NCBI GenBank assembly: GCA_021775835.1
Contig: JAJFHC010000286.1
Location: 1-12,786 of the forward strand
Source: Hyphomicrobiales bacterium
Lineage (GTDB): Bacteria > Pseudomonadota > Alphaproteobacteria > Rhizobiales > JAJFHC01
DNA: 12,786 nucleotides
Direction: 5' to 3'
The notes under the pieces are model-generated. The model was not told the DNA's origin and searched no databases. It worked only from the letters and a program-made list of their open reading frames with translations. Position numbers and translations under genes: made by a program. Of the stretch, positions 1 to 5,933 are shown in pieces; position 1 is the stretch's first letter; each line of letters starts with the position of its first letter.

Positions 1-176
1 ATATCAGACGTTCGAAGGCAAATGGCAAGCCATCTCTTCATCTGATCGAAGATGTGATCCATCACTGGGTTAACCGGGTCATCACTGGTAAATGCCGAAG
101 CTTTGACTCGCCTGTCAGCAGCGGTCACCATAAAGTGCAAAAATTAGGCGTGACACCAATTTAGGGGGAAGTTTGC

Positions 177-866
177 ATGTTCGGCCACCGAATTCCATTT
201 GGCATAGCGACCATCGTTCTATCAGTCCTGGTCACGACGGCCTTGGCGCCGTTGAACGGCACGATTGCCGCCGACAAGACAGTGAAATTCGACCTGACAC
301 TGGACGTGACCTGGAGTGCGGAGGTGTCGCCGTTCGAGTTTCCGCCAAGTGCGCATCTTTCCGGCGTCATCGGGGCCACCCATAATTCACGGTACGTGCT
401 GTTTCGCGACGGAGAGACCGCCTCAAGCGGACTGGAACTTGTGGCGGAAAACGGTCGGGTGGCGATCCTGCGTGCCGAACTTGCGGAGGCCAAACGCCGC
501 AAGCGAGTAGGCCACATGATCGACGGAGAGGATGTGAACAGCGTGCCCGGCACGATCAGCACGCGTTTCGAGGCGTCCGCGGACCATCCCCTGGCGTCAT
601 TCGTCACCATGATTGCCCCCAGCCCCGACTGGTTCACCGGAGCCGCAGAGGTCAATCTGATGCCGGATGGCAAGTGGATCGACGAGATCGAGGTGCCGTT
701 GTGGGCCTGGGATGCGGGTTCAGACAACGGCACAACTTTTCTGGCACGCGACAGTGACAGTCAGCCCCAGGAATCCATCCGCCTGGTCACTACCCCGCAT
801 TTTCTGCACAGGGCGGGGATCATCGCTCTCGGCACGGCAACGATTCGCCGAGTTTCACCCCCGTGA
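177..866 (+). CDS. Exported Spondin_N-domain protein
   Basis: This 229-residue protein begins with a signal peptide (hydrophobic core about residues 9-28, likely cleavage near the AA at 31-32), so it is exported to the periplasm or beyond. The mature part is essentially one F-spondin N-terminal (Spondin_N) domain. Seen in the sequence are a beta strand with TWSAEVSPFEFPPSAHLS (about 45-62), the block IGATHNSRYVLF (65-76), MIAPSPDWFTG (145-155) and WAWDAGSDNGTTF (176-188), all hallmarks of that family. In animal F-spondin and mindin this C2-like fold binds a metal ion and takes part in adhesion; the role in bacteria is not established. The start is supported by AGGGGGAA at 163-170, six bases upstream. 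The gene stands alone, convergent with the ompW-like gene 48 bp downstream. The domain call is confident; adhesion or metal binding is inference. Confidence 0.85.
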   Translation: MFGHRIPFGIATIVLSVLVTTALAPLNGTIAADKTVKFDLTLDVTWSAEVSPFEFPPSAHLSGVIGATHNSRYVLFRDGETASSGLELVAENGRVAILRAELAEAKRRKRVGHMIDGEDVNSVPGTISTRFEASADHPLASFVTMIAPSPDWFTGAAEVNLMPDGKWIDEIEVPLWAWDAGSDNGTTFLARDSDSQPQESIRLVTTPHFLHRAGIIALGTATIRRVSPP

Positions 867-914
867 ACCGGTGTCGGCGTTCACCCGACCCATAATTGGC
901 GAAGCCGGACCCGC

Positions 915-1583
915 CTAAAAACGATAGCCGATGCCGGCACCGACAACCCAGGGGTCGAGGTCGACGCTTGCCGGCACTTTGCCTGCCGTGACCTTCGCAT
1001 CCATGTTGAGCCAGATCTTCTTGACATCGAAGTTTACGCTCCAGCGATCATCGATCGCATAATCGATGCCGGCCTGAAGAGCAAAGCCAATGGAATCGTC
1101 CCACGTGTCGATGCCACCGATGGCGGCGGTCGCATTGCTCGACAGAACCGCCGTGTAGTTCACGCCGGCTCCCACATAAGGCTTAAAGGCGCCCATGGGG
1201 TGGTGGTATTGCAGGGTCAGGGTTGGCGGAAGCACCCAGATCCTGGTGAGCTTGCCGGTACCGGCAAGAGACACGTCGTGCGGTGTTGTTGCCAAAATCA
1301 GTTCGACAGCAAAATTGTCATTGAAGAAATAGGAAAAATCGAGCTCGGGCATGACAGCGTCATCGACTCTCAGATTGACCGACGCACCGCCTACGCGACC
1401 GTCGTTTTCATCAGGAATCATGCCGATAACCCGACCGCGAATCAGCCACTCAGTGCCAGCCCACGGGTTTGCTTCCGGGTTTCCCGCATAAAGGTCCGCA
1501 GCTTGCGACACCGACGGTGTGGCCGCGCTCATTACTGCAGCAAGCGCTGCTCCCGCAATCGTTGCTCTTAAGCCCAGTCCCAT
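915..1583 (-). CDS. ompW: OmpW-family outer-membrane beta-barrel protein
   Basis: A 222-residue protein with a clear signal peptide (positively charged start, Ala-rich core, probable cleavage SQA-AD after residue 28). The mature chain is a series of amphipathic beta strands and ends in Tyr-Arg-Phe; a C-terminal aromatic is the usual signal for BAM-dependent insertion. Family features visible are MPELDFSYFFNDNFAVEL (78-95), LPPTLTLQYHHPMG (118-131), FKPYVGAGVNY (133-143) and FALQAGIDYAIDDRWSVNFDVKKI (read at 167-190), the typical OmpW pattern. OmpW proteins form small eight-stranded barrels thought to pass small hydrophobic compounds. The start at 1583 was chosen because it opens the signal peptide and has AAAGGGG about eight bases upstream; the same frame stays open far upstream only by base bias. 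An FNR-type box lies about 97 bp upstream of the start codon. Confidence 0.88.
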   Translation of the reverse strand: MGLGLRATIAGAALAAVMSAATPSVSQAADLYAGNPEANPWAGTEWLIRGRVIGMIPDENDGRVGGASVNLRVDDAVMPELDFSYFFNDNFAVELILATTPHDVSLAGTGKLTRIWVLPPTLTLQYHHPMGAFKPYVGAGVNYTAVLSSNATAAIGGIDTWDDSIGFALQAGIDYAIDDRWSVNFDVKKIWLNMDAKVTAGKVPASVDLDPWVVGAGIGYRF

Positions 1584-1673
1584 TTGATAGCCCCTTTGTT
1601 GATGGTCGCTGCCCGTCCGTTCGACGTTGCAATTTTGTCCTGTGGAACTTGCATTGGGGCTCACGGGGCGCAT

Positions 1674-1687
1674 TTGATCTGAATCAA
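1674..1687. promoter_or_regulatory. FNR/FixK-type (anaerobox) binding site
   Basis: TTGAT-CTGA-ATCAA matches the FNR/Anr/FixK consensus TTGAT-N4-ATCAA at every conserved position, and the palindrome extends by one base on each side (1673-1688). It sits between ompW (minus) and nudC (plus). If it acts as an activator site at the usual -41.5 position for ompW, transcription would begin near 1639, about 56 bases before the ompW start codon; only a weak -10 (around 1646-1651 on the minus strand) is visible there. ompW genes of other proteobacteria are known to respond to FNR, so ompW is the likelier target. The nudC start is 240 bp away in the present arrangement. Confidence 0.75.
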
Positions 1688-1712
1688 ACGGCCGCAAATG
1701 AATTGTGGGTGT

Positions 1713-1829
1713 TGCAGGCGCGCAACAGGGGGAAGGGTCCTCCAAACGTTCATCGAGGGCGCAGTCGAGGGTTTGGGCAAGCCTCGTTTCTACCGGAAAA
1801 ATATGCGCCAAGACCGTTGCGCGCCTGCA
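1713..1829. mobile_element. 117-bp MITE-like element with perfect 14-bp terminal inverted repeats
   Basis: TGCAGGCGCGCAAC at 1713-1726 is repeated as its exact reverse complement, GTTGCGCGCCTGCA, at 1816-1829. The pair is bounded on both sides by the same five bases, GGTGT (1708-1712 and 1830-1834). Terminal inverted repeats with 5'-TG...CA-3' ends and a 5-bp direct repeat are what a transposition event leaves behind. No coding capacity fits in the 89 bp between the arms, so it would be a non-autonomous (MITE-like) element moved by a transposase elsewhere. The interior can also fold: GGCGCA 1758-1763 pairs with TGCGCC 1804-1809, enclosing CGAGG 1766-1770 with CCTCG 1782-1786. An alternative reading is therefore a structured RNA with a 14-bp closing helix, the GGTGT copies being chance. 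I do not recognise the family. Confidence 0.55.
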
Positions 1830-1920
1830 GGTGTCATGGCACTGTCCGGTCGAATTTTCCAACCCTCCCGAACTCCTCAAATCACCTTCCGTGAGTTCGG
1901 CCATTGCTGATCTGAGCTTC

Positions 1921-2877
1921 ATGTCCTTTGACCGAATTACCCATGCTTTTGCCGGCAATCCCCTCGACCGGGCGGCAATACTGCGCACCGACACGGCGGA
2001 GGTCGACCGCCTGCTGGCGTCGTCGGATGCCGGCATCGTCGCTTTTGCCGACGACCGGCCGCTGATCTCGATCAGCGATGACGGCGAGTCAATGGACATC
2101 GCCTGGCTCAAGCCGGACGATGTCCTGCCCCATCGCGTGGAGGGATCGCCGCTGACACTGCTTGGGGTGACCCAGGGGCCGGAACTGGTTGGCGCACCCC
2201 GGTTCGCCTGCCGTGTCCGGACCGATGAGAACGGGGAAGCGGATGCGGCCTTTGAGGCGCGCGGCAAGTTCATAGACCTGCGCAGCCTGGCGGTACAGGG
2301 CCTGCTTGCCCGCGATCAGCTCGGCATGCTGACCCAGGCAAGGTCGCTCGGGGCCTGGCATGCGCGCCACACGTTCTGCGCCAATTGCGGTGCCGGCACG
2401 CGGGCTGCCGATGCCGGGTACAAGCGTATCTGCGAAACCTGCAAAGCCGAACACTTTCCGCGCACCGACCCGGTGGCGATCATGGTCGTTCATCATGGCA
2501 CCGACTGTCTGCTCGGGCGCCAGGCCCACTTCCCCGAAGGCAGCTACTCTGCCCTTGCCGGTTTTATCGAAGCCGGCGAATCCATCGAGGAGGCCGCCCG
2601 GCGCGAGATCTTCGAGGAAGCCGGCGTGCGGGTCGGTCAAATCACCTATCACTCGAGCCAGCCATGGCCGTTTCCCTCGAATCTGATGATCGGGCTGATC
2701 GGCGAGGCGCTCGACAAGACGCTGGACGTGGACTTCGAGGAAATGGAGGACGCACGCTGGTTCTCGCGTGAGGAAGTGATTTCCATGATCTACCGGACCC
2801 ATGATGGCGGCCTGTTCACGCCACCGGACATTTCCATCGCCCACCAGATGATCAAGAGCTTCTACGGTCAGGAGTGA
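1921..2877 (+). CDS. nudC: NAD(H) pyrophosphatase (Nudix, NudC family)
   Basis: This 318-residue protein hydrolyses NAD(H) to NMN(H) and AMP; NudC enzymes also remove NAD caps from RNA 5' ends. Domains in order: an N-terminal family-specific region (1-145); a zinc ribbon with cysteines C153-x2-C156 and C171-x2-C174; and the Nudix hydrolase domain with a complete Nudix box, G214-x5-E220-x7-R228-E229-I-x-E232-E233-x-G235-V. The box is followed by SQPWPFPS (246-253), the motif that marks the NADH-pyrophosphatase subfamily. Nothing essential is missing and the length is normal for alphaproteobacteria. The frame is open back to 1705, but that stretch carries the inverted-repeat element and shows no family similarity, so I start at 1921, where a typical N-terminus begins. 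An in-frame GTG at 1891 is a possible alternative; neither start has a strong ribosome binding site. The gene faces pheA. Confidence 0.9.
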   Translation: MSFDRITHAFAGNPLDRAAILRTDTAEVDRLLASSDAGIVAFADDRPLISISDDGESMDIAWLKPDDVLPHRVEGSPLTLLGVTQGPELVGAPRFACRVRTDENGEADAAFEARGKFIDLRSLAVQGLLARDQLGMLTQARSLGAWHARHTFCANCGAGTRAADAGYKRICETCKAEHFPRTDPVAIMVVHHGTDCLLGRQAHFPEGSYSALAGFIEAGESIEEAARREIFEEAGVRVGQITYHSSQPWPFPSNLMIGLIGEALDKTLDVDFEEMEDARWFSREEVISMIYRTHDGGLFTPPDISIAHQMIKSFYGQE

Positions 2878-2921
2878 GGGCCGGATTGATTCTTGCCGAT
2901 CTCCCAAGAGGGCCTCTCAAT

Positions 2922-3042
2922 CCTCGTCACCCTTGCCGGAGCGCAAGCGGCGACGGGTGTCCACTCTCCGTCCTGTTCGCCGCGGCGCGGGCGCGTCGCG
3001 TGGAGTCTCGGGCCCGCTCACGCGATCCCAAGAATGACGAGG
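2922..3042. repeat. REP-like pair of palindromic units in inverted orientation
   Basis: The gap between convergent nudC and pheA holds two related units of about 43 bp facing each other: 2922-2964 and, as reverse complement, 3000-3042. The outer 14 bases agree at 12 positions (CCTCGTCACCCTTG against CCTCGTCATTCTTG), the inner GCGCAAGCGG/GCGTGAGCGG at 8 of 10, and both end in TCCAC. Each unit is also a small palindrome on its own, for example ATTCTTGGG with CCCGAGACT in the right unit read on the minus strand. Nested palindromes beginning CCTCGTCATTC resemble a type of intergenic repeat common in alphaproteobacterial genomes. It could end transcription from both sides or protect the 3' ends of messages; no T-run follows, so it is not a classical terminator. 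Confidence 0.6.
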
Positions 3043-3064
3043 TTAAGACAGCGACGTCCGTGCC

Positions 3065-3922
3065 TTACCCGCGCAATCCGTCCCGGAAACTGCTGGCCCT
3101 GTAGACGCCGAGCACCTTGATGTGGGTGGTGAAGAAGCCCAGTTCCTCAAGCGCCAGTTCCACCGAGCGCTCGTCGGGGTGGCCCTCGATGTCGGCGTAG
3201 AACTGGGTAGCGAAAAACTGCCCGTCGAGCTGGTAGGATTCCAGCTTGGTCATGTTGACGCCGTTGGTCGCGAAACCGCCCATGGCCTTGTAGAGAGCCG
3301 CCGGCACGTTGCGGACCCGGAAGACGAAACTGGTGATGATCAGGCCGTCGTCCGGCTTTGCCAGAATTTCGTCGCGCGACAGAATCAGGAACCGGGTCGT
3401 GTTGTGTTCGGCATCTTCCACGTCGTCGCGCAGGATCTTGAGCTTGTAGATCTCGGCCGCAAGCCTGGTGGCGATGGCGGCTTCCTTCGGGTTGCCCCAT
3501 TCAGCCACATCCATGGCGGCACCGGCGGTATCGGCGGCGACTTTTGCGTGCAACCCGAGTTCGCGGATGACGATACGGCACTGACCCAGGGCCATCTGGT
3601 GGCTATGGACGTTTTCGATCGTCTCCAGGGTCGCCTCGTCGGTGCCCAGAAGCTGGTGACGGACACGCAGAAAATGCTCGCCGATGATGTGCAGGCCCGA
3701 CTCCGGCAGGAGATGGTGGATATCGGCAACACGCCCGGCCACGGAATTCTCCACGGGGATCATGGCAAGACGGGCTCTTCCACCGGAGACCGCGGCAAAG
3801 GCGTCCTCGAATGTGCGGCAGGCCACAGGCTCCATGTCGGGATAGACTTCAAGGCAGGCGATGTGCGAGTTGGCGCCGGGCACGCCCTGATAAACGATCT
3901 TGTTATCCGGTGAGTCGGTCAT
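3065..3922 (-). CDS. pheA: Prephenate dehydratase with ACT domain
   Basis: A monofunctional 285-residue prephenate dehydratase, which turns prephenate into phenylpyruvate, the committed step of phenylalanine synthesis in the cytosol. The catalytic domain (about 8-185) shows GVPGANSHIA (13-22), IPVENSVAGRV (55-65), HSHQMALGQC (106-115) and the catalytic NTTRF (174-178). The C-terminal ACT domain (about 195-275) carries NVPAALYKAMGGFATNGVN (205-223) and KLES (226-229), the Phe-binding region that normally gives feedback inhibition. There is no fused chorismate mutase domain, as usual in alphaproteobacteria. The start at 3922 has AAGG about eight bases upstream; the open frame beyond it overlaps kdsB and is not real. 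It follows kdsB by 70 bp on the same strand and is probably co-transcribed with it. Confidence 0.93.
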   Translation of the reverse strand: MTDSPDNKIVYQGVPGANSHIACLEVYPDMEPVACRTFEDAFAAVSGGRARLAMIPVENSVAGRVADIHHLLPESGLHIIGEHFLRVRHQLLGTDEATLETIENVHSHQMALGQCRIVIRELGLHAKVAADTAGAAMDVAEWGNPKEAAIATRLAAEIYKLKILRDDVEDAEHNTTRFLILSRDEILAKPDDGLIITSFVFRVRNVPAALYKAMGGFATNGVNMTKLESYQLDGQFFATQFYADIEGHPDERSVELALEELGFFTTHIKVLGVYRASSFRDGLRG

Positions 3923-3992
3923 GGTCGGGCCTTGTGGGTGTTTGTAGCGTTGATTTTTTGGTGATGTGTTCTGGGCGTGCAAGGCGCGGGTG

Positions 3993-4736
3993 TCAATGGC
4001 GCAACGATGCACGCGCCCGCTCGAGGTCGGCGGGAGTATCGACACCCAGGGGAATGGTGTCAACGAGGACCGCGTCGATGCGCATGCCGGCATCGAGGGC
4101 GCGCAACTGCTCCAGCCGGTTCTGCTTTTCCCGGTCGCTCATGGGCAGACTCACAAAGGCTTCAAGAGCAGCACGGCGATAGGTATAGAGGCCGATATGA
4201 TGGTAATGAGGCCCTTCATGACCTTCGGGCAACAGCCGCATGAAATCCCTGGCCCGACAGATTTTCTCACCTGAGTCGAAGTCGGCAATCACCTTGACCA
4301 CATTGGGGTTCAATTTCTCTTCGAGGTCGTCGACCCGGGCGGCAAGGGTCGATATATCAACCGCCGGGTTGGCCAGAGGTTCCAGGCTTGCGCCAATCAG
4401 AGCAGGCTTCATGGTCGGCAGATCACCCTGCATGTTGACAACCACGCCATAACGCTTTTCAGGATCGGTGCGGGCCAACGCCTGGGCAATGCGGTCGGAA
4501 CCGCTGGGCAACGCGGCGTCGGTCAGAACACCGGTGCCGCCGGCGTCCCTCACAACGGCGACGATTTCCTCTTCAGGTGCTGCAACCAGGACGGGGCCTA
4601 CATCGGCCTCCATCGCGCGCCTCCAGACCTGGACGATCATCGGCAGGCCGTTTATCTCAGCCAGTGGTTTTCCCGGCAATCTTTGTGATTCCATCCGGGC
4701 TGGAATCACCACAATCACATTGTCAGAGCCTTCCAA
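3993..4736 (-). CDS. kdsB: 3-deoxy-manno-octulosonate cytidylyltransferase (CMP-Kdo synthetase)
   Basis: A 247-residue cytosolic enzyme that activates Kdo with CTP to give CMP-Kdo, the donor for the inner core of lipopolysaccharide. It has the nucleotidyltransferase start VIPARMESQRLPGKPL (10-25), the sugar-binding block ALPSGSDRIAQAL (75-87), the metal-binding QGD (103-105), HHIGLYTYRR (179-188), ENRLEQLR-type helix (NRLEQLRAL, 206-214) and GVDTPADLE (231-239). QGD is followed by Leu-Pro rather than Glu-Pro; I recall this from alphaproteobacterial homologues and do not regard it as damage. The gene begins with TTG: GAGGGGAAG lies seven bases before it (4741-4749 on the plus strand), and the conserved N-terminus begins directly after. 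It heads the kdsB-pheA unit and is divergent from the cytochrome gene. Confidence 0.93.
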   Translation of the reverse strand: MEGSDNVIVVIPARMESQRLPGKPLAEINGLPMIVQVWRRAMEADVGPVLVAAPEEEIVAVVRDAGGTGVLTDAALPSGSDRIAQALARTDPEKRYGVVVNMQGDLPTMKPALIGASLEPLANPAVDISTLAARVDDLEEKLNPNVVKVIADFDSGEKICRARDFMRLLPEGHEGPHYHHIGLYTYRRAALEAFVSLPMSDREKQNRLEQLRALDAGMRIDAVLVDTIPLGVDTPADLERARASLRH

Positions 4737-4740
4737 GACA

Positions 4741-4749
4741 CTTCCCCTC
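4741..4749 (-). promoter_or_regulatory. Shine-Dalgarno site fixing the TTG start of kdsB
   Basis: On the minus strand GAGGGGAAG precedes TTG (4736-4734) at normal spacing. No ATG in this frame is placed before the conserved IPARMESQRLPGKP motif, so this site decides the start. Confidence 0.7.
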
Positions 4750-4856
4750 TACCGGCACGGAGAAACGGCGTGTTTCTGCCATCGCTCCGCGTCAAATTTG
4801 CGCACCCGCTTATACGTGTTGCATGGCCACACGGAAAGAACTAGTCTCCGCGGCCA

Positions 4857-4862
4857 TATAAA
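4857..4862 (+). promoter_or_regulatory. Candidate -10 element for the cytochrome c gene
   Basis: TATAAA lies 73 bp before the cytochrome start codon and would give a transcript starting near 4869. The -35 region (around 4834-4840) does not match TTGACA, so an activator would be expected. Two copies of GCATGGC in either orientation lie at and just after the predicted start point, and a third lies about 45 bp before it. Confidence 0.3.
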
Positions 4863-4935
4863 GGGGGTGCCATGCTGTCGACGGTTTGGCATGGCGGATT
4901 CACTCCAAGAATGACCGGTCGGAGCCTTTCGGATA

Positions 4936-5685
4936 ATGGACGCATTCGAATTAAATAAAATCGCTGGGGCATTTCTTTTCACATGCCTCGTGGTGCTGGG
5001 ACTGCAAAGCCTCGCCGGCATTGTCTATCACCCGGCTAAGCCCGAAAAACCGGGTTTTGCCATGGAAATTGAAGAAGCCAGTCAAAGCACGGCAGATGCG
5101 GGCACAAAAGCGGAAGAAGTACCTCTTGGTCAGCTTCTGGCTTCAGCCGATGTTGAAAAAGGCCAGAAAGTCGCTAAGAAATGTGTTGCCTGCCACACCT
5201 TCAATGAAGGCGGTAAAACCACGACCGGGCCGAACCTCTACAACATCGTCGGTCGCACCATGGCGAGCTCGGACGGTTTCAAGTATTCCGATGCCATGAA
5301 AGCCTCCGGAAAACCCTGGACATACGAAGAACTGGACGGTTTTCTGACCGCGCCGAAGAAATGGCTGCCAGGTACCAAGATGGGCTACAAGGGTATTTCC
5401 AAGCCAAATCAGCGGGCCGATCTCCTGGCCTATCTGCAGACCCTGAGTGCCAGTCCGGTTGAGTTCCCCGCCGCCGAAAAGGCCGCAGAGGCTACTTCGG
5501 ACGGAGCAGTAGAAGAGGCTACGGAAGCTGTGAAAGAGGCAGTTGAAGGAGCTACGGAAGCCGTGAAAGACGCAGCGGAAGGGGCTACCGAAGCCGTGAA
5601 AGATGCAGCGGAAGGAGCTACCGAAGCTGTGAAAGACGCTGTGGAAGGGACTATGGAGAAAGCCCCGGATACCGCCGCGGAGTAG
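4936..5685 (+). CDS. cycM: Membrane-anchored class I cytochrome c (CycM/c552-like) with repeat tail
   Basis: A 249-residue protein. The N-terminus MDAFELNKIAGAFLF leads into one uncleaved membrane segment (about 8-31), then an acidic linker (about 35-70). A class I cytochrome c domain (about 70-172) follows, with heme-binding C83-V-A-C86-H87 and the likely axial ligand Met149 in PGTKMGYKG. Proteins of this type in Bradyrhizobium and Paracoccus carry electrons from the bc1 complex to the aa3 oxidase at the periplasmic face. Known CycM proteins end soon after the heme domain; this one has about 75 more residues, including four 11-residue repeats (193-236). The start is set by the family N-terminus; GGAG at 4921 is rather far away (11 bases). 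The gene is monocistronic, closed by a strong terminator. Electron delivery to a terminal oxidase is inferred from the family. Confidence 0.9.
   Translation: MDAFELNKIAGAFLFTCLVVLGLQSLAGIVYHPAKPEKPGFAMEIEEASQSTADAGTKAEEVPLGQLLASADVEKGQKVAKKCVACHTFNEGGKTTTGPNLYNIVGRTMASSDGFKYSDAMKASGKPWTYEELDGFLTAPKKWLPGTKMGYKGISKPNQRADLLAYLQTLSASPVEFPAAEKAAEATSDGAVEEATEAVKEAVEGATEAVKDAAEGATEAVKDAAEGATEAVKDAVEGTMEKAPDTAAE
5512..5643 (+). repeat. Four 33-bp tandem repeats encoding EGATEAVKDAA-type 11-mers
   Basis: Inside the cytochrome gene four in-frame 33-bp units follow one another: EEATEAVKEAV, EGATEAVKDAA, EGATEAVKDAA, EGATEAVKDAV; a fifth, decayed start (EGTMEK) follows. Units 2 and 3 differ at 3 of 33 bases, units 2 and 4 at 4, unit 1 more. 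The protein pattern is that of an amphipathic 11-mer helix rich in Ala, Glu and Lys, reminiscent of LEA-type and synuclein-type repeats. The near identity at DNA level suggests recent slippage or unequal crossing-over. Confidence 0.9.
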
Positions 5686-5732
5686 CTGGCGGACAGGCCA
5701 GACGGAACGCCTCGTATTCGTCCAGAACTTTG

Positions 5733-5761
5733 CACCGGCAACAGGCGTTGCCGGTGTTTTT
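5733..5761 (+). terminator. Rho-independent terminator after the cytochrome c gene
   Basis: CACCGGCAAC (5733-5742) and GTTGCCGGTG (5747-5756) form a perfect 10-bp stem with the four-base loop AGGC, followed directly by TTTTT and, after one G, TTT. It lies 48 bp after the cytochrome stop and separates this gene from the yej operon. Confidence 0.93.
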
Positions 5762-5841
5762 GTTTGTGGAATCCGACAGTGGCAGTATCAAACCTCCTTG
5801 CGCGCTGCCGCGATTACGAAAGTTTCATGTGACAAAGAGGG

Positions 5842-5872
5842 TTGGCAAGGACCAATATCCAAGCCATATGAC
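5842..5872 (+). promoter_or_regulatory. Weak candidate promoter of the yej operon
   Basis: TTGGCA (5842-5847) matches the -35 consensus at five of six positions. CATATG at 5865-5870 (17-bp spacer) or TATGAC at 5867-5872 could serve as -10. It lies about 60 bp before yejA1 and after the upstream terminator, where a promoter must be. The -10 match is poor. Confidence 0.3.
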
Positions 5873-5933
5873 CGTGAAGACTATATGAGCTGCGGTTTTA
5901 TGGGCCGGTATCAATAACGGACTGGGAGATTTC

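Noticed and set aside
3..164. Open plus-strand frame at the left edge, possibly the tail of an upstream gene
   Set aside because: It stays open for 53 codons, but only about half of the third positions are G or C, well below the real genes here, and no family pattern is visible. It also ends inside the Shine-Dalgarno of the next gene.
863..884. Hairpin GTGAAC/GTTCAC after the spondin gene as a terminator
   Set aside because: Only six pairs with a ten-base loop and no T-run on either strand.
1705..1920. N-terminal extension of nudC by 72 codons
   Set aside because: It crosses the inverted-repeat element and has no similarity to the NudC N-terminus, which begins properly at 1921.
1584..2273. 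Long minus-strand extension of ompW (452 codons in total)
   Set aside because: It would place the signal peptide in the middle of the protein and runs antisense through nudC. The start at 1583 has a good ribosome binding site.
2089..2907. Minus-strand frame of 272 codons opposite nudC
   Set aside because: Antisense shadow of a strongly conserved gene; no recognisable domain.
3122..3913. Plus-strand frame of 263 codons opposite pheA
   Set aside because: Antisense shadow produced by third-position bias; pheA has all its motifs.
4420..4425. KdsB QGD-Leu-Pro instead of QGD-Glu-Pro as a sign of a damaged enzyme
   Set aside because: The metal-binding Asp is intact, all other motifs are present, and I recall this Leu in alphaproteobacterial homologues.
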